NCBI GenBank assembly: GCA_910575835.1
Contig: CAJTGB010000011.1
Coordinates: 1-64,000, forward strand
Direction of reading: 5' to 3'
Origin: Lachnospiraceae bacterium
GTDB taxonomy: Bacteria > Bacillota > Clostridia > Lachnospirales > Lachnospiraceae
DNA length: 64,000 bases
How positions within the stretch are numbered: the first letter of the stretch is position 1; each line of letters starts with the position of its first letter. The position numbers were made by a program, and so were the translations under genes. Below the pieces are notes generated by a model. It was not told where the DNA came from. It did not search any database and was given only the letters and a program-made list of their open reading frames with translations. Positions 16,594 through 26,275 of the stretch are shown piece after piece.

Positions 16594-18408
16594 ATGACAT
16601 TATTTAAAAATATGAATCTATCTAAAAAACTAATATTAATGAATATATTTCTGGTCACGCTGCCCACCCTTGTATTTGCATTCGTTCTTTATTCCGTGCA
16701 GTCACGCCAATTCAACAAACAGATGCTTCAGGAACGTCAGTCTGCCGTATCCCAACTGGCAAACAGTCTGGATACATCCTTAACGTCCGTAGAAGATCTG
16801 TCCCAATCCCTTGTATACCGAAGCACCATCTCTTCGCTTGTTACACGCTCCGACCTTGCCATGTATCCCACCTGGGCAAAATATAACAGCGAGGAGATAT
16901 TGATCGACCTAAAATATTCCATTAAATACCAAAACCTGGGATTAAAGGATGCCAGCATATACACTAATAACCCGGATATCCCGGAATTAAGCAGTTTCCA
17001 TGATATTTCCAAGCTGTATCAGCTTCCCTTTTATCAGGATTTCCGTAATTCACAGAAAAGCTTTGATTTTTACTGCCTCTCAACCGAAGAGACACAAGAT
17101 TTTTATCAGGCGAAAGGTGAAGATCCGCATACATTCGGAAGGCTGATGATCTTCGTTCAGAGAATACAGCCGGATTTTTCAAGCGGTTACAGCGGTGTAT
17201 TAATCTTTGAAGCAAATCCTCAAAAGTTTTTTTCTTCGCTGTCTGTTTACGAAAATCACTCATCTGGATATTTTATATATTTTCATAATCTGTCTAATTT
17301 TTACGGGTGCTCTCCCGACCCAGATGCAGTAAAGCAGCTAAAAGACAAGAATAATCGGCAACGGAAACTTAACTTCTCCGCCGCCTCCATATTGAGCCAA
17401 CCGCTGACCCGATACCCAGTCACCGTTGTTTCACAGAACCCACATAACCAAAACCTGCAGAGCTACCCTGCCTTTAAGCTCTCATTTCTGCTCATTGTCA
17501 TGACCGTTTTCCAGTGTGTCATCATGCAGCTTGTTACCAGCAGTATTTTCAGAAGAATCAATTCAAATATTACAGAGATGGATCAGATCATTGCCAACGA
17601 ATTCAGCGGAAAGGTTACGATCAATTCTTCTGACGAAATCGGATTTATCGCACAGCGTTACAATACGCTGCTGGAGAAAATCGACACTTTGATCGAAGAC
17701 ATGATCTTAAAAGAAACCGATGCCAAAAACGCACAGATCAAGGCTCTGCAATTTCAGATGAATCCTCATTTCATCTATAATACATTGAGCATTTTTTCTG
17801 GAAATGCACGGCAGAACGGGAATTTCGAACTGGCAGATGCCATCTCTTACTTCGGGCATCTGCTGCGCTATAATATTAAGGATACCGGATTATACTCTAC
17901 CGTAGAACAGGAATTAGAAAATACACGTTCACTGATCAAGGTATACTCCATGAAATTCATCGGGAAACTAGAATTGAATATCTCGATCGCCGATGATCTT
18001 CTGGAAAGAAAATTGATTAAATTTCTCTTACAGCCAATCGTAGAGAATGCTATCTTCCACGGAACCTCCGGTATCACTTCTAACATGTTTATAACGATGG
18101 AAATCTGGGAAACAGAACACGCCCTGGAGATAGCGGTCTCTGACAATGGGATCGGGATCAAGGAAGCATATTTGAAACAGATACAGAAAAACATCTTATA
18201 CGGCACGCCCCTGTCGCAAACGCCAAAATCAAATTCGTCTTTTATCGGACTGCACAATGTCTACGAACGAATCCAACTGATCTACGGCGCCAATGCACAA
18301 CTGACTATTGAAAGCATTTACGGCCAGGGTACCAAAGTCTGGGTACACCTGCCGATATTTCAGGAAACCGGAGGTATGAAAAATGACGATCAACTTTTTA
18401 ATCATTGA
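16594..18408 (+). CDS. YesM-type sensor histidine kinase
   Basis: A 604-residue membrane kinase of the LytS/YesM class. A membrane helix at ~12-35 and a second at ~300-320 flank a large extracytoplasmic sensor domain. A HAMP region follows (FRRINSNITEMDQIIANEF). The phospho-acceptor histidine is in FQMNPHFIYNTLSIFSG; the ATPase N-box is LLQPIVENAIFHG and the G-box DNGIGI. The ATG at 16594 has AGGAGA upstream; an earlier in-frame start lacks one. Its end overlaps the response-regulator start by 26 bases, so they are co-translated. It faces the sugar operon, whose substrate it probably senses. Confidence 0.93.
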   Translation: MTLFKNMNLSKKLILMNIFLVTLPTLVFAFVLYSVQSRQFNKQMLQERQSAVSQLANSLDTSLTSVEDLSQSLVYRSTISSLVTRSDLAMYPTWAKYNSEEILIDLKYSIKYQNLGLKDASIYTNNPDIPELSSFHDISKLYQLPFYQDFRNSQKSFDFYCLSTEETQDFYQAKGEDPHTFGRLMIFVQRIQPDFSSGYSGVLIFEANPQKFFSSLSVYENHSSGYFIYFHNLSNFYGCSPDPDAVKQLKDKNNRQRKLNFSAASILSQPLTRYPVTVVSQNPHNQNLQSYPAFKLSFLLIVMTVFQCVIMQLVTSSIFRRINSNITEMDQIIANEFSGKVTINSSDEIGFIAQRYNTLLEKIDTLIEDMILKETDAKNAQIKALQFQMNPHFIYNTLSIFSGNARQNGNFELADAISYFGHLLRYNIKDTGLYSTVEQELENTRSLIKVYSMKFIGKLELNISIADDLLERKLIKFLLQPIVENAIFHGTSGITSNMFITMEIWETEHALEIAVSDNGIGIKEAYLKQIQKNILYGTPLSQTPKSNSSFIGLHNVYERIQLIYGANAQLTIESIYGQGTKVWVHLPIFQETGGMKNDDQLFNH

Positions 18409-19870
18409 TGACGAATATTATATCTGCGAAGGAATCCGTACGATGATCATGACTTTCGGGATTCCAGAACTCGGTGAGATCCGCACCTGTTACAGCGGAG
18501 AAGAAGCCTTATCGATCTGCCGGACGTTCAAGCCGCAGATTGTTCTTACCGATATCAAAATGTCAGGGATCAACGGTATAGAGCTTATCAAGCTGCTGAG
18601 TAAAACGCTGTATCCTGTCCGTTTTCTGGTCCTAAGCGGATACGACGATTATGAATATGTGCGGAACGCCTTTCAAAACGGCGCCGTAGACTATCTGCTT
18701 AAGCCCGTCATTTCCGAACAGTTGAAGAAACTTATAGAAAAACAGTGCCAATTGCTGAGAACCGATTTCCGAGAAAGAATGATCTCTTTGTCACGGCATC
18801 TTTTTGCAGCGGCAATACAGCCGGAATACCGATTCTGTTCTTCCCATGCAAAAGAAATACAAACCTATCTGCCGTATAGCAATTATATGTTTTCTGTCAT
18901 CGCATGTTCTAAGGATCACACGGAAACTGCCGCTTACATCATTGAACTGATCTATGATTATTGCGCATGCCATACTGCAGGCCCGTTTCTATGCTCCGAC
19001 ATAACAGAAAAAAAGACCGCCTTGCTTCTGAATTATCCGCAGCACGCGCCTGACCTCGCTCCTCTCTGGGATATGCTTCTGAACCGTACCGAAACGTCAG
19101 ATAACGCAGAACTCGCAATCGGAATCAGCCGGACAGGAAACCTAGCTTCCGTCTACTCACTCTACTACGAAGCTGAAAACCGGCTCACCTTCCGGCTCTT
19201 AGAGGGATACGGGAAACTATATGCCTCAGATCCCCCGACTCCTGGCAGAAAACAGTCTGGGAAAATCAAGCAGATCATCTCTAATTTGTTAAAATCACCG
19301 GAATTGCTATACAGCAGTAATCTCTGGGATCAGCTCTGTACTCAGCTCCACAGGCTGAACATCACAGATCTGAAACATTTTTATAATTATTTTACCGGCC
19401 TTCTTCGTTCCAACCCGGCCGGCTGCGGTAATGTCGAATACATCGAACATCTTCCGTCTTTTTATGATTTTTCCAGCTATGCGGAACTAGAAGAGTTCCT
19501 GCACCGGCAATTACAGACATACGCCTCTTATTGCCCGAAAGAACTGAAAAACCAATCAAATATAGAAAACATCAAAGAATACGTTGACAAAAACTTTACA
19601 AGCCATATCACCCTAAAAGAAGTAGCAGACCTGCATTTTATCAGCGCATCCCATTTAAGCAAATTATTTCACGAAAAATATAATATGTCTTTCCAGGCAT
19701 ATCTGACGTTTTGCCGGATGACCTATGCTGAAAATCTGCTTCACGACCCGCTCTTGTCAATCCAGGAAATCGCCGCAATGACCGGATATGAAAATGCATT
19801 CAATTTTTCGCGCGCCTTTAAAAATTACTTTGGGATCTCACCGAGCCATCACAGAAGACAAGACTCTTAA
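18383..19870 (+). CDS. YesN-type response regulator, AraC family
   Basis: A 495-residue regulator. The receiver domain (1-120) has the acidic pair IIDDE, the phospho-accepting Asp in VLTDIKMSGINGIELI, and the switch Lys in VDYLLKPV. A long middle linker has no recognised fold. The last ~100 residues are an AraC-type double helix-turn-helix (ITLKEVADLHFISASHLSKL, then IQEIAAMTGYENAFNFSRAF). GGAGG precedes the ATG. It is the partner of the kinase it overlaps and probably activates the divergent transport operon and/or the YesL-GH43 genes downstream. Confidence 0.93.
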   Translation: MTINFLIIDDEYYICEGIRTMIMTFGIPELGEIRTCYSGEEALSICRTFKPQIVLTDIKMSGINGIELIKLLSKTLYPVRFLVLSGYDDYEYVRNAFQNGAVDYLLKPVISEQLKKLIEKQCQLLRTDFRERMISLSRHLFAAAIQPEYRFCSSHAKEIQTYLPYSNYMFSVIACSKDHTETAAYIIELIYDYCACHTAGPFLCSDITEKKTALLLNYPQHAPDLAPLWDMLLNRTETSDNAELAIGISRTGNLASVYSLYYEAENRLTFRLLEGYGKLYASDPPTPGRKQSGKIKQIISNLLKSPELLYSSNLWDQLCTQLHRLNITDLKHFYNYFTGLLRSNPAGCGNVEYIEHLPSFYDFSSYAELEEFLHRQLQTYASYCPKELKNQSNIENIKEYVDKNFTSHITLKEVADLHFISASHLSKLFHEKYNMSFQAYLTFCRMTYAENLLHDPLLSIQEIAAMTGYENAFNFSRAFKNYFGISPSHHRRQDS

Positions 19871-20028
19871 AAGTCCGGCGCCCACAGGACAACAGATGAT
19901 TCCAGCTTAATTTTTCTACACACTTTCTATGATTTTATGTAAAATCCTCCTCTTTGCTTGTTTCTTGTTTTTTTTACTGATATACTAAAACGGTACACGA
20001 AAGAATACTAACGAGAGGAGGGATTGTC

Positions 20029-20667
20029 CTGAAGTTTGATTTTATGAATTATGACAGCAGATTTTCCCGGGTTCTTAGCAGACTTACCGAGCTGGTCTTA
20101 TTAAATTTTGTATTTATCCTGACCTGTCTTCCGATTCTTACCATTGGGGCTTCTGTCACCGCCCTCTATTCCATCACTCTGAAAATGGCCCGCAACGAAG
20201 AAGGTTATATCATTCAGGGGTATTTTAAGGACTTTGCAAAGAATTTCAAACAGGCGACCGCTTTCTGGCTGATTGAACTGCTGCTGTACTTTCAGCTCCG
20301 TGTATTATACATTGCCGCCGCTGTAAACGGAGGAGCTATGTTTCAGATATATACGGTGATCACCTGGGGGCTCGGTATTTTATACAGTCTGTATTTCTTA
20401 TTCGTGTTCCCGTTGACTGCTACGTTCCAGAATACATTCCTTAACATTGCTAAGAATGCATTTGCAATGATCATCGCGCACCTTCCCTGGGTGCTTGCGG
20501 CATATCTGATCGCTGCTGTTCCACTGGCAGTCAGCTTCGGAATCAACACTAGGATCCTTAAGTTTGCCATGCTGTTCTGGATTCTCATCGGATTTGCACT
20601 GGTTACGTTCTTAAGCTCTTTCTGCCTGAACCGAGTTTTTAAACGTTATATGGACACTGATTCATAA
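20029..20667 (+). CDS. YesL-like (DUF624) membrane protein, probable CTG start
   Basis: A ~212-residue protein with five to six hydrophobic segments of the YesL/DUF624 family, which accompanies YesM/YesN and sugar importers in Bacillus and Clostridia; its role is unknown. Family marks include NFVFILTCLPILTIGASVTA and the C-terminal RVFKRYMD. The first ATG is at 20044 but has no ribosome site at a workable distance. A strong AGGAGG (20017-20022) sits six bases before an in-frame CTG at 20029, giving MKFDFMNYDSRF. The CTG start is inference; if rejected, use 20044. It precedes the GH43 gene by 44 bases. Confidence 0.8.
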   Translation: MKFDFMNYDSRFSRVLSRLTELVLLNFVFILTCLPILTIGASVTALYSITLKMARNEEGYIIQGYFKDFAKNFKQATAFWLIELLLYFQLRVLYIAAAVNGGAMFQIYTVITWGLGILYSLYFLFVFPLTATFQNTFLNIAKNAFAMIIAHLPWVLAAYLIAAVPLAVSFGINTRILKFAMLFWILIGFALVTFLSSFCLNRVFKRYMDTDS

Positions 20668-20711
20668 GCCATGAATCACAATACATTTCACATTGAAGGA
20701 GGATATTTCCT

Positions 20712-22319
20712 ATGATCAAACAAACATTTCAAAACCCGCTGCTCTCCGGCTTCTATCCAGATCCGTCGATCTGCAGAGTCGGAGAGGATTATTACATGGT
20801 AACCTCGTCTTTTGTATATTATCCGGGTCTCCCTATATTCCACAGCCGTGATCTGATCCACTGGGAGCAGATCGGCCACGGGATCGAACGCCCCGATCAG
20901 TTCGATTACAAGAACTGCGAGACGTCGCTTGGATTATGGGCGCCCACCATACGGTATCACGAAGGAACCTTCTATATCATCAATACCTTCGTATCTGAGG
21001 GAAGAGAGGCAAGAAGGGACAACTACATCATCACAGCCAAGGATCCGGCCGGTCCCTGGAGCGATCCGGTCTTCGTAGAACATGCAGACGGCATTGATTC
21101 CAGTCTCTTCTTTGATGACGACGGTTCCATGTGGTATGCCGGCAATTATATCTGCCCGGAAGCGCTCTATGAAGGGCACCACGGCATCTATCTGTGTGAA
21201 CTGGATCCCGGGACGTTCCAATTTAAGGGGGAACGCCATATTATATGGGACGGCAGCAAGTCCCGGAGCAAATGGATCGAGGCGCCGCATATTTACAAAA
21301 AGGACGGATACTATTATCTGATGGTCGCAGAAGGAGGCACCTTCATAAACCACAGCGTAATGATGGCAAGGTGTACTGCCATTGACGGGACTTATGAGAT
21401 CTGTCCAAGGAATCCTATCGTCAGTCACCGTCATCTCTCGCCACTTTCCGATATCTCCGTTACAGGCCATGCGGATATCGTGGAGACACAGAACGGCGAA
21501 TGGTGGATGGTACTGCTCGCCGTGCGTCCGTACCAGAACGATTCTTCCATATCCACCACGGAAAACTGCGGACATTTCCACTATAATCTCGGACGCGAAA
21601 CCTTCATGGCTCCTGTGATCTGGGATGAAGACGGCTGGCTCAGGCTTGCCAATGAGACTGGACTGATCAATCGGGAAGAACGCCTTCCAAATCTTCCAAC
21701 ATCCTACGTGCCGCTTGCCGACCCGAATGACGATTTCGAATCGGATACCCTGGCAATGATCTGGAATACCATCCATCCGCCGGTAACGCCTTTTTACTCA
21801 CTCACAGAGCGTAAAGGATTCCTACGGCTTACGCTGTGTCCAGACAGAATCTCAGAGATCACGACTCCTGCCTTCGTCGGCCGCAGGCAGCAGCATAAAC
21901 TCTGTCAGGCCAAAACTGCCATGGAATTTACACCTGCCAGCCATATGGAAGAAGCCGGATTAGTCCTCATCCAGGACGACCGTTTTAACTACATATTTAC
22001 CAAGGCTATAAAGAACGGGCAGACCATACTCCGTGTCGCAAAGACAGAATCCGGGACATATTCCATCCTCAGAGAACTGCCTGTGGAACCCGCAGAACGC
22101 ATCTATCTCTCTGCCCAGTGCAACGAGACTACCTACAGTTTCTATTACGGATATTCGGAACGAGAAATGATCTGCGCCATGGACGGGCTTGATGCTGCAC
22201 TCCTAAGCTCCACTGTAAACGGCGGATTTACCGGAGCCTATATGGGAATGTACGCGACCTCCAACGGAAATACAAGCGAGAATCACGCGGACTTTGACTG
22301 GTTCCATTATTTCTATTAG
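20712..22319 (+). CDS. GH43 beta-xylosidase/alpha-arabinofuranosidase
   Basis: A 535-residue cytoplasmic glycosidase (no signal peptide). The five-bladed GH43 domain spans ~1-320: base Asp in LSGFYPDPSICRVGEDYYMV, the pKa-tuning Asp in DGIDSSLFFDDDG, and the acid Glu in KWIEAPHIYKKDGYYYLM. A GH43_C2-type beta-sandwich follows (~345-535, FYSLTERKGFLRLTL to NHADFDWFHYFY). This two-domain form is usual for intracellular beta-xylosidases that trim xylo-oligosaccharides or arabinose side chains. AGGAGG precedes the ATG. With the divergent importer it suggests uptake of short xylan fragments; exact specificity is not readable. Confidence 0.92.
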   Translation: MIKQTFQNPLLSGFYPDPSICRVGEDYYMVTSSFVYYPGLPIFHSRDLIHWEQIGHGIERPDQFDYKNCETSLGLWAPTIRYHEGTFYIINTFVSEGREARRDNYIITAKDPAGPWSDPVFVEHADGIDSSLFFDDDGSMWYAGNYICPEALYEGHHGIYLCELDPGTFQFKGERHIIWDGSKSRSKWIEAPHIYKKDGYYYLMVAEGGTFINHSVMMARCTAIDGTYEICPRNPIVSHRHLSPLSDISVTGHADIVETQNGEWWMVLLAVRPYQNDSSISTTENCGHFHYNLGRETFMAPVIWDEDGWLRLANETGLINREERLPNLPTSYVPLADPNDDFESDTLAMIWNTIHPPVTPFYSLTERKGFLRLTLCPDRISEITTPAFVGRRQQHKLCQAKTAMEFTPASHMEEAGLVLIQDDRFNYIFTKAIKNGQTILRVAKTESGTYSILRELPVEPAERIYLSAQCNETTYSFYYGYSEREMICAMDGLDAALLSSTVNGGFTGAYMGMYATSNGNTSENHADFDWFHYFY

Positions 22320-22330
22320 ATAATCTCTAT

Positions 22331-23905
22331 CTAAAGCATTACAGAAATACTGCCCAGTAGTTCCCAGGCAGCATCCCGCTCTTTCTTCTGCTCCGCGGTA
22401 AGCTCGGCATAAGTAGAGAGCATGGGATGCTGCCTTGCTGCATCGTCCCTCGCCGGCCCATAACTCCAATTATAGAACGTATAGAACCGGAGCCAACGCA
22501 GATGGTCTATTCTCCGGTACATATCCTCCACGGCTTTATCTGCTTTCGTCTCACAGTATCTCCGATATGCTTTCTCGGCCATATCGGCTGTTAATTCCGT
22601 AATCGTTTCATCCTCCAGAAGGATACGGATCTTCATCAGCAGATGGTCCGCAGCCGTTATCTTGGATTCCCTGTGAAAATCATCCAGATCCTCCCAGCTA
22701 AGCGTGGGATAAGAAACCGATCTTCGGAAAATGTCATTGATCATAACGGCCGCTTTGTTCAGCGTAGTCCGCATGATCTGGTCCGGGGTATATATCTCCT
22801 CATTCGTTCCGAAATAAGACACTCCCGGCGCCTTTCGGTTGCTGTGAAGGTTAATAGGTCCGTTCAGCTTATAGTATTTATTGAGCCGCCAGAAGATACT
22901 CCACCCCTCCGGCTCGTCATCCGTACAGATGATAATACGGTCCGCCCGCTTAAGCAGCCCATGATGTGTCTCCCAGGGTTCTTCGTGAAAGATCAGTGAA
23001 TCCGTTGTCTGCGACTCTTCACCCAGGGAAAATGTCTCATGCAGATGGTTATGCATCGCAAGGAATTCTCTCGCATCTCCAAATATATGGTAAGCTACGT
23101 GCTGATCCACAGAAATGATATTGGTCAGGATCGCCCGTTCCAGAATACATCGTCCATAATTGCCGAATCCGATGATCACGATCATATTCTCATGGCTGCA
23201 CAGCGGCCTGGAACGCCAGTACTGCCTGGCGCAGCAGTCATAGCTGTGGAAGAAATTAATATTTCCCGACAGATGGTCCTGCCCGTTCGTTGTTCTCGCA
23301 TAGACCTCCACCGGCAGCTTATGCAGATCGACGGCACGGCTGTTCACGCCGATATCATTTTCCTTCATAAGAAATATCTTACACCTTGTACCAACGTTCT
23401 TCTTACATGCAACAATTCGGGCAGGAGAGGCGCTGATAAACAGGCATGGATAATCCGGGAATTCCATCTGCTCGTCCCTCTTCTCTCCGAAAATGATCAC
23501 GGAATCCGGATCCTCCTTGCAGATATTTTCGGCCAGAGTATTCGCTTCCGCACCGTAATCCGCAAAATAATACCAGTTCTTCCTGCGCTGAAAACCGAGC
23601 ATCAAAAGCGGCAGACCTTCACTTGTGACAAAGGATACGACTGCACCGAACAACGTTACCAACAGACCGGCAGACATTAAGAGAAACACTACTCCCACCG
23701 CATGGCCCAAAGGCGTTACCGGAGTCAGGTCGCCGTAACCCACCGTAGTCAACGTAACCAGCGAATACCAGAAAGCATCCGAAAGTGTTCGGATCGTTGC
23801 ACTGCTGCTGTGATATTCGAAGGAATACAATAGCATCACCAGCCCGATATAGAGAAGCAGTAAGCCAAGAGTCATATACAGATAGATTCTTTTCCTTCTT
23901 TTCAT
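22331..23905 (-). CDS. K+ channel with TrkA-N-like and RyR-like domains
   Basis: A 524-residue membrane protein. Two membrane helices (~8-28 and ~75-100) flank a pore loop with the K+ selectivity filter TLTTVGYGD. A cytoplasmic region follows with a Rossmann-like segment (ENMIVIIGFGNYGRCILERA) as in TrkA-N nucleotide-binding domains. The last ~90 residues (HLRWLRFYTFYNWSYGPARD, then HPMLSTYAEL) match the RyR domain pattern. RyR domains attached to K+ channels are known in prokaryotes, and a ligand-gating role has been proposed for them (family knowledge, hedged). The ATG at 23905 has AAAGGAG upstream; a TTG ten codons earlier does not. It is monocistronic and convergent with GH43. Confidence 0.85.
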   Translation of the reverse strand: MKRRKRIYLYMTLGLLLLYIGLVMLLYSFEYHSSSATIRTLSDAFWYSLVTLTTVGYGDLTPVTPLGHAVGVVFLLMSAGLLVTLFGAVVSFVTSEGLPLLMLGFQRRKNWYYFADYGAEANTLAENICKEDPDSVIIFGEKRDEQMEFPDYPCLFISASPARIVACKKNVGTRCKIFLMKENDIGVNSRAVDLHKLPVEVYARTTNGQDHLSGNINFFHSYDCCARQYWRSRPLCSHENMIVIIGFGNYGRCILERAILTNIISVDQHVAYHIFGDAREFLAMHNHLHETFSLGEESQTTDSLIFHEEPWETHHGLLKRADRIIICTDDEPEGWSIFWRLNKYYKLNGPINLHSNRKAPGVSYFGTNEEIYTPDQIMRTTLNKAAVMINDIFRRSVSYPTLSWEDLDDFHRESKITAADHLLMKIRILLEDETITELTADMAEKAYRRYCETKADKAVEDMYRRIDHLRWLRFYTFYNWSYGPARDDAARQHPMLSTYAELTAEQKKERDAAWELLGSISVML

Positions 23906-24004
23906 GGAAATCGGTCTCCTTTTTGGCATTTTCAATCATACGATATCTTCTATTGTACTTCATTTTACCCCAAAATGGAACTTTGAGAAAATATTCAGAA
24001 AACA

Positions 24005-24033
24005 TTTACTTTAGGATATTATTTTGCTAAAAT
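24005..24033 (+). promoter_or_regulatory. SigA-type promoter of the NCS2 permease
   Basis: TTTACT (24005-24010) and TAAAAT (24028-24033) are separated by 17 bp and lie ~45 bp before the permease ATG. The leader is too short and lacks the three-helix junction of a purine riboswitch. Confidence 0.6.
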
Positions 24034-24077
24034 ATATATCGTTATCAGTTATGACATGAGAGAAAAGGAGGAAGAAG

Positions 24078-25460
24078 ATGTTAGAAAAACTCTTCAAATT
24101 GAAAGACAACAACACAGACGTCCGAACAGAGGTACTCGCAGGTATCACGACCTTCATGACGATGGCGTATATCCTGGCCGTGAATCCAAGCATCCTTGCA
24201 GTAGCAGGTATGGACCAGGGTGCAGTGTTCACGGCGACGGCGCTGGCATCATTAATCGGTACGCTTCTGATGGCATTTCTGGCGAATTACCCCTTCGCAC
24301 TTGCACCGGGCATGGGCCTGAATGCATACTTTGCATACACGGTGGTTCTCGGCATGGGATACGAGTGGCAGGTTGCGCTCACGGCTGTATTCGTGGAAGG
24401 TATCATATTCATCATCCTGTCCCTGACGAATGTACGTGAGGCGATCTTCAACGCGATCCCGCTGAATCTTAAGGCAGCGGTCAGCGTTGGTATCGGTCTG
24501 TTTATCGCATTTATCGGACTGCAGAATGCGAATATCGTAATCGGCGGCGCAACCCTGGTAGAATTGTTCTCCATAGACGGATACAATCTTGCAAACGGTG
24601 TTGAGGCAGGCTTCAACGATGTAGGGATTACCGTTCTCCTTGCGGTCATCGGCGTAGTCATCACTGGAATTCTGGTCATTAAGAATATCAAAGGCAATAT
24701 CTTATGGGGAATTCTGATCACATGGATCCTTGGAATCATCTGCCAGTTTGCAGGCTTGTACGTTCCGAATCCAGAGCTTGGATTCTACGGCCTTCTGCCG
24801 GATTTCAGCAATGGTTTGTCGGTGCCCAGTATCATGCCGGTCCTTGGCAAGCTCCAGTTCGGCGGAATCTTTTCCCTGAACTTTATCGTGGTGATCTTCG
24901 CGTTCTTATTTGTTGATATGTTCGATACCATCGGCACGTTGATCGGTGTGGCGTCAAAGGCTGATATGCTGGATAAGGAAGGGAAGCTCCCAAGGATCAG
25001 GGGCGCTCTTCTGGCAGACGCGGTTGCTACAACTGCAGGCGCGGTGCTTGGGACAACGACGACGACTACCTTCGTAGAGAGCGCTTCCGGTGTAACGGAA
25101 GGCGGCAAGACAGGCCTTACGTCTGTAACAACGGCTATCCTCTTCGGACTTGCCCTGTTCCTCTCTCCGATCTTCCTTGCGATCCCGTCATTTGCGACGG
25201 CGCCGGCGTTGATCGTAGTAGGCTTCTATATGCTGACCAATGTGGTCAATATTGACTTCAGCGATATATCAGAGGCTCTTCCATGCTATATCTGTATCGC
25301 AGCAATGCCGTTCTTCTACAGCATATCCGAAGGTATATCTATGGGCGTGATCTCTTATGTCGCTCTGAATCTCCTCACCGGAAAAGTTAAGGAGAAAAAG
25401 ATCAGCATATTAATGTATGTACTGGCGGTACTATTTATTTTGAAATATATATTCCTGTAG
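24078..25460 (+). CDS. NCS2 family purine permease (AzgA/PbuG-like)
   Basis: A 460-residue membrane protein with about 12-14 helices of the AzgA-like branch of nucleobase:cation symporters, which import adenine, guanine or hypoxanthine. Marks: EVLAGITTFMTMAYILAVNP at the N-terminus, LAPGMGLNAYFAYTV, the helix-8 region FLFVDMFDTIGTLIGVA and the late GTTTTTTFVESASGVTEGG. AGGAGGAAG precedes the ATG. It has its own promoter and no purine riboswitch, so it may be regulated by a protein or be constitutive. The following DUF4253 gene is only ~15 bp downstream and is probably co-transcribed. Confidence 0.93.
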   Translation: MLEKLFKLKDNNTDVRTEVLAGITTFMTMAYILAVNPSILAVAGMDQGAVFTATALASLIGTLLMAFLANYPFALAPGMGLNAYFAYTVVLGMGYEWQVALTAVFVEGIIFIILSLTNVREAIFNAIPLNLKAAVSVGIGLFIAFIGLQNANIVIGGATLVELFSIDGYNLANGVEAGFNDVGITVLLAVIGVVITGILVIKNIKGNILWGILITWILGIICQFAGLYVPNPELGFYGLLPDFSNGLSVPSIMPVLGKLQFGGIFSLNFIVVIFAFLFVDMFDTIGTLIGVASKADMLDKEGKLPRIRGALLADAVATTAGAVLGTTTTTTFVESASGVTEGGKTGLTSVTTAILFGLALFLSPIFLAIPSFATAPALIVVGFYMLTNVVNIDFSDISEALPCYICIAAMPFFYSISEGISMGVISYVALNLLTGKVKEKKISILMYVLAVLFILKYIFL

Positions 25461-25476
25461 CAGAAAGGTGAAGTAT

Positions 25477-26208
25477 ATGTTGAGACCGAATAAAATAATT
25501 AAAAAAATAGAAAAAATTTTACAATGCAATTATACTGTTTTCAAAAAAGGTTCTGACCCTGAACTACTGTATGAAGCATACCGGGCTTCCTTCGAAACCG
25601 GCCGGAAAAATGGATTCTTCCCTGCAATCCTTATGCTTGACCTGTATACGGCCGGAAAGTTCGAATACATGGAGGAAAAAGGTTTTGACAAGGATTCCGT
25701 TATAGCCGGCTGCAGGGACAATGGCAAAGAGATTCTGGAAGAACGCTTCGATACTTTCTTTGAAGATTACGAATATGAAAGTATGGAAGACTTCATTGGA
25801 GATGAGACGGAAGGAGAGGTCGTTGATCGTTTTGTCGCCTATGTAGATATGCGCAGCAACAAACTGGAAACGGACACAGTGCTTCTGGAGATCCCTGTCA
25901 GGAAGCCGTGGGAACTCGTTGGCTGCCTGTCTGCAGGCGGATGGAATGATTGTCCCTACACAGAAGATATGATCGCCATCTGCAAATATTGGTACGAGAA
26001 GTATAAGGCGGTTCCGGCCGTATTTACCCAGGATATAATAGAATTTTATGCGCCTTTCAAGCTGAACGGGCAGGACAGCCTCGAAGCGGCGAAGGAACAC
26101 TACGCTTTCTGTCCTGACAGGGTCAACCAGGGGACAGAGACCTATACTCTGTCGGAACTGGCGGCAGGGCTTGAAGAGTCGGATGTGTGGTACTTCTGGT
26201 GGGATTAG
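25477..26208 (+). CDS. DUF4253 domain protein
   Basis: A 243-residue cytoplasmic protein. Its second half carries the DUF4253 pattern: PWELVGCLSAGGWNDCP, KYWYEKYKAVPAVF, a D..EF segment, CPDRVNQGTETYTLSELAA and the closing WYFWWD. The family is widespread, often in polymorphic-toxin immunity-like settings, with no established activity. The N-terminal ~100 residues are acidic (ERFDTFFEDYEYESMEDF). The ATG at 25477 has a GGTGA site; a GTG three codons earlier is possible. It follows the purine permease closely, but no functional link is evident. Confidence 0.82.
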   Translation: MLRPNKIIKKIEKILQCNYTVFKKGSDPELLYEAYRASFETGRKNGFFPAILMLDLYTAGKFEYMEEKGFDKDSVIAGCRDNGKEILEERFDTFFEDYEYESMEDFIGDETEGEVVDRFVAYVDMRSNKLETDTVLLEIPVRKPWELVGCLSAGGWNDCPYTEDMIAICKYWYEKYKAVPAVFTQDIIEFYAPFKLNGQDSLEAAKEHYAFCPDRVNQGTETYTLSELAAGLEESDVWYFWWD

Positions 26209-26275
26209 AATCTAGCAAGCAATATAGCAATAAGCATTTTTGAATGCATTTATTGAAAATGAAGGTGAAAATATT

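Noticed and set aside
23936-24077. Purine riboswitch upstream of the NCS2 permease
   Set aside because: The leader after the predicted promoter is ~40 bases, too short, and no three-way junction is visible.
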